Shown: one piece after another, positions 63,665-64,000 of the stretch
Numbering within the stretch: the first letter of the stretch is position 1
Layout: each line of letters starts with the position of its first letter
Assembly: GCA_046331665.1 (NCBI GenBank)
Contig: JAXLQK010000013.1
Coordinates: forward strand, 114,411 to 178,410
Source: CAWBAT01 sp046331665
GTDB taxonomy: Bacteria; Acidobacteriota; Terriglobia; Versatilivoradales; Versatilivoraceae
DNA: 64,000 nucleotides
Direction of reading: 5' to 3'
Translations under genes and position numbers: made by a program
Notes under the pieces: generated by a model
The model's database searches: none
Seen by the model: only the letters and a program-made list of their open reading frames with translations
What the model was told of the DNA's origin: nothing

Positions 63665-64000
63665 CTAAGACTCTACGTTCATGAGCTTTTCGACATCATC
63701 CAAAGTCAGTTCTTCGAGACTTTCCACGATCCAATCTGCCTGTTTTAAAGCATCTCGCGAATGGCTCGTCAGCACAGCTACACATTTCATCTTGGCGTTG
63801 CGGGCCGCCACCACGCCCGACACGGAATCTTCAATGACAAGATTCTTCTCTGCCGGAACCTGGATCTGACGCGCTGCCTCCAGAAAAATTCCCGGGTCCG
63901 GCTTCCCCGGCATGTTGGCGCCGGAAACGATGGCTGAAAAATACGGGCGGATCCCCATCTCATCGACCAAGGCATCAATGTTGGCCAGGGGCGCCGAGGA
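63665..64000 (-). CDS. HAD-superfamily phosphatase (beta-phosphoglucomutase-like), C-terminal part
   Basis: The frame is open to the window edge (SSAPLANIDALVDEMGIRPY), so the N-terminus with the catalytic Asp lies outside. Seen here: motif II Ser/Ala (SSAPLANI), motif III Lys in MPGKPDPGIFLEAARQI, and motif IV VIEDSVSGVVAARNAKMKCV with acidic pair. These fit the beta-phosphoglucomutase / 2-deoxyglucose-6-phosphatase subfamily. Substrate unknown. Confidence 0.85.
   Translation of the reverse strand, partial: SSAPLANIDALVDEMGIRPYFSAIVSGANMPGKPDPGIFLEAARQIQVPAEKNLVIEDSVSGVVAARNAKMKCVAVLTSHSRDALKQADWIVESLEELTLDDVEKLMNVES

Overview
The window reads like the chromosome of a Gram-negative, facultatively or strictly anaerobic bacterium of the Acidobacteriota or deltaproteobacterial grade. 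This is inferred from gene order and family mix, not from a marker gene: a PilMNOPQ type IV pilus operon, a YceD-rpmF-plsX-fabG-acpP-fabF lipid operon, a DksA-type zinc finger fused to a SpoIIE phosphatase, a Tat-exported Gfo/Idh/MocA oxidoreductase, multihaem cytochromes and many NtrC-type regulators. No rRNA, tRNA, CRISPR array, prophage or transposase gene was seen.

Layout. 1-4.1 kb (minus): pilM-N-O-P-Q behind a small excisionase-type DNA-binding gene. 4.4-12.2 kb: DUF815 ATPase, glycogen/alpha-glucan phosphorylase, UPF0173 hydrolase, small membrane and zinc-ribbon proteins, threonine dehydrogenase. 12.2-16.7 kb (minus): fatty-acid/phospholipid operon with ribosomal protein L32. 17.5-20 kb: phosphatase regulator and 6-phosphogluconate dehydrogenase. 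20-23.7 kb: an indel-ridden stretch with two UspA-type genes, a dihydroorotate-dehydrogenase-like gene and the 3' end of nifJ. 27-30.4 kb: methionine gamma-lyase-type enzyme and malic enzyme. 31-42 kb: a haem and cytochrome region (radical SAM haem-type enzyme, sensor kinase, protoporphyrinogen oxidase, monohaem and 11-haem cytochromes, cytochrome b, FeoA/FeoB). 42-46.5 kb: oxidoreductase, SUMF1 lipoprotein, acetyltransferase. 46.9-58.1 kb (minus): two histidine kinase/NtrC pairs flanking an archaemetzincin, then a HybB-type quinone protein fused to a trihaem domain, a HybA-type ferredoxin and two GcvH-like proteins. 58.6-64 kb: an unknown protein with a DUF362 partner, leucine dehydrogenase, a TrmO-FmdE-like fusion and the end of a HAD phosphatase.

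How it may fit together. The most coherent hidden signal is a set of -24/-12 (sigma-54) promoter matches in front of the redox genes: the monohaem protein, the 11-haem cytochrome/cytochrome b operon, a small membrane protein with a response regulator, the radical SAM haem-type enzyme, methionine gamma-lyase, the HybA-HybB operon and the GcvH-like pair. The same window encodes two NtrC-type activators, one directly downstream of a sensor kinase whose sensor domain carries a CXXCH haem-c site. I infer a haem-sensing, sigma-54-driven respiratory regulon; the HybAB/GcvH-like/haem-kinase/NtrC cluster is the best candidate for a little-described system.

Sequence quality. Single-base frameshifts sit in or beside homopolymers in several genes (response regulator 31.2 kb, radical SAM 32.6 kb, feoA/feoB junction, SUMF1 lipoprotein signal peptide), and 20.8-23.7 kb has many indels although gene lengths are preserved. 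Assembly or sequencing error is therefore a serious alternative to real gene decay for every broken gene listed here.
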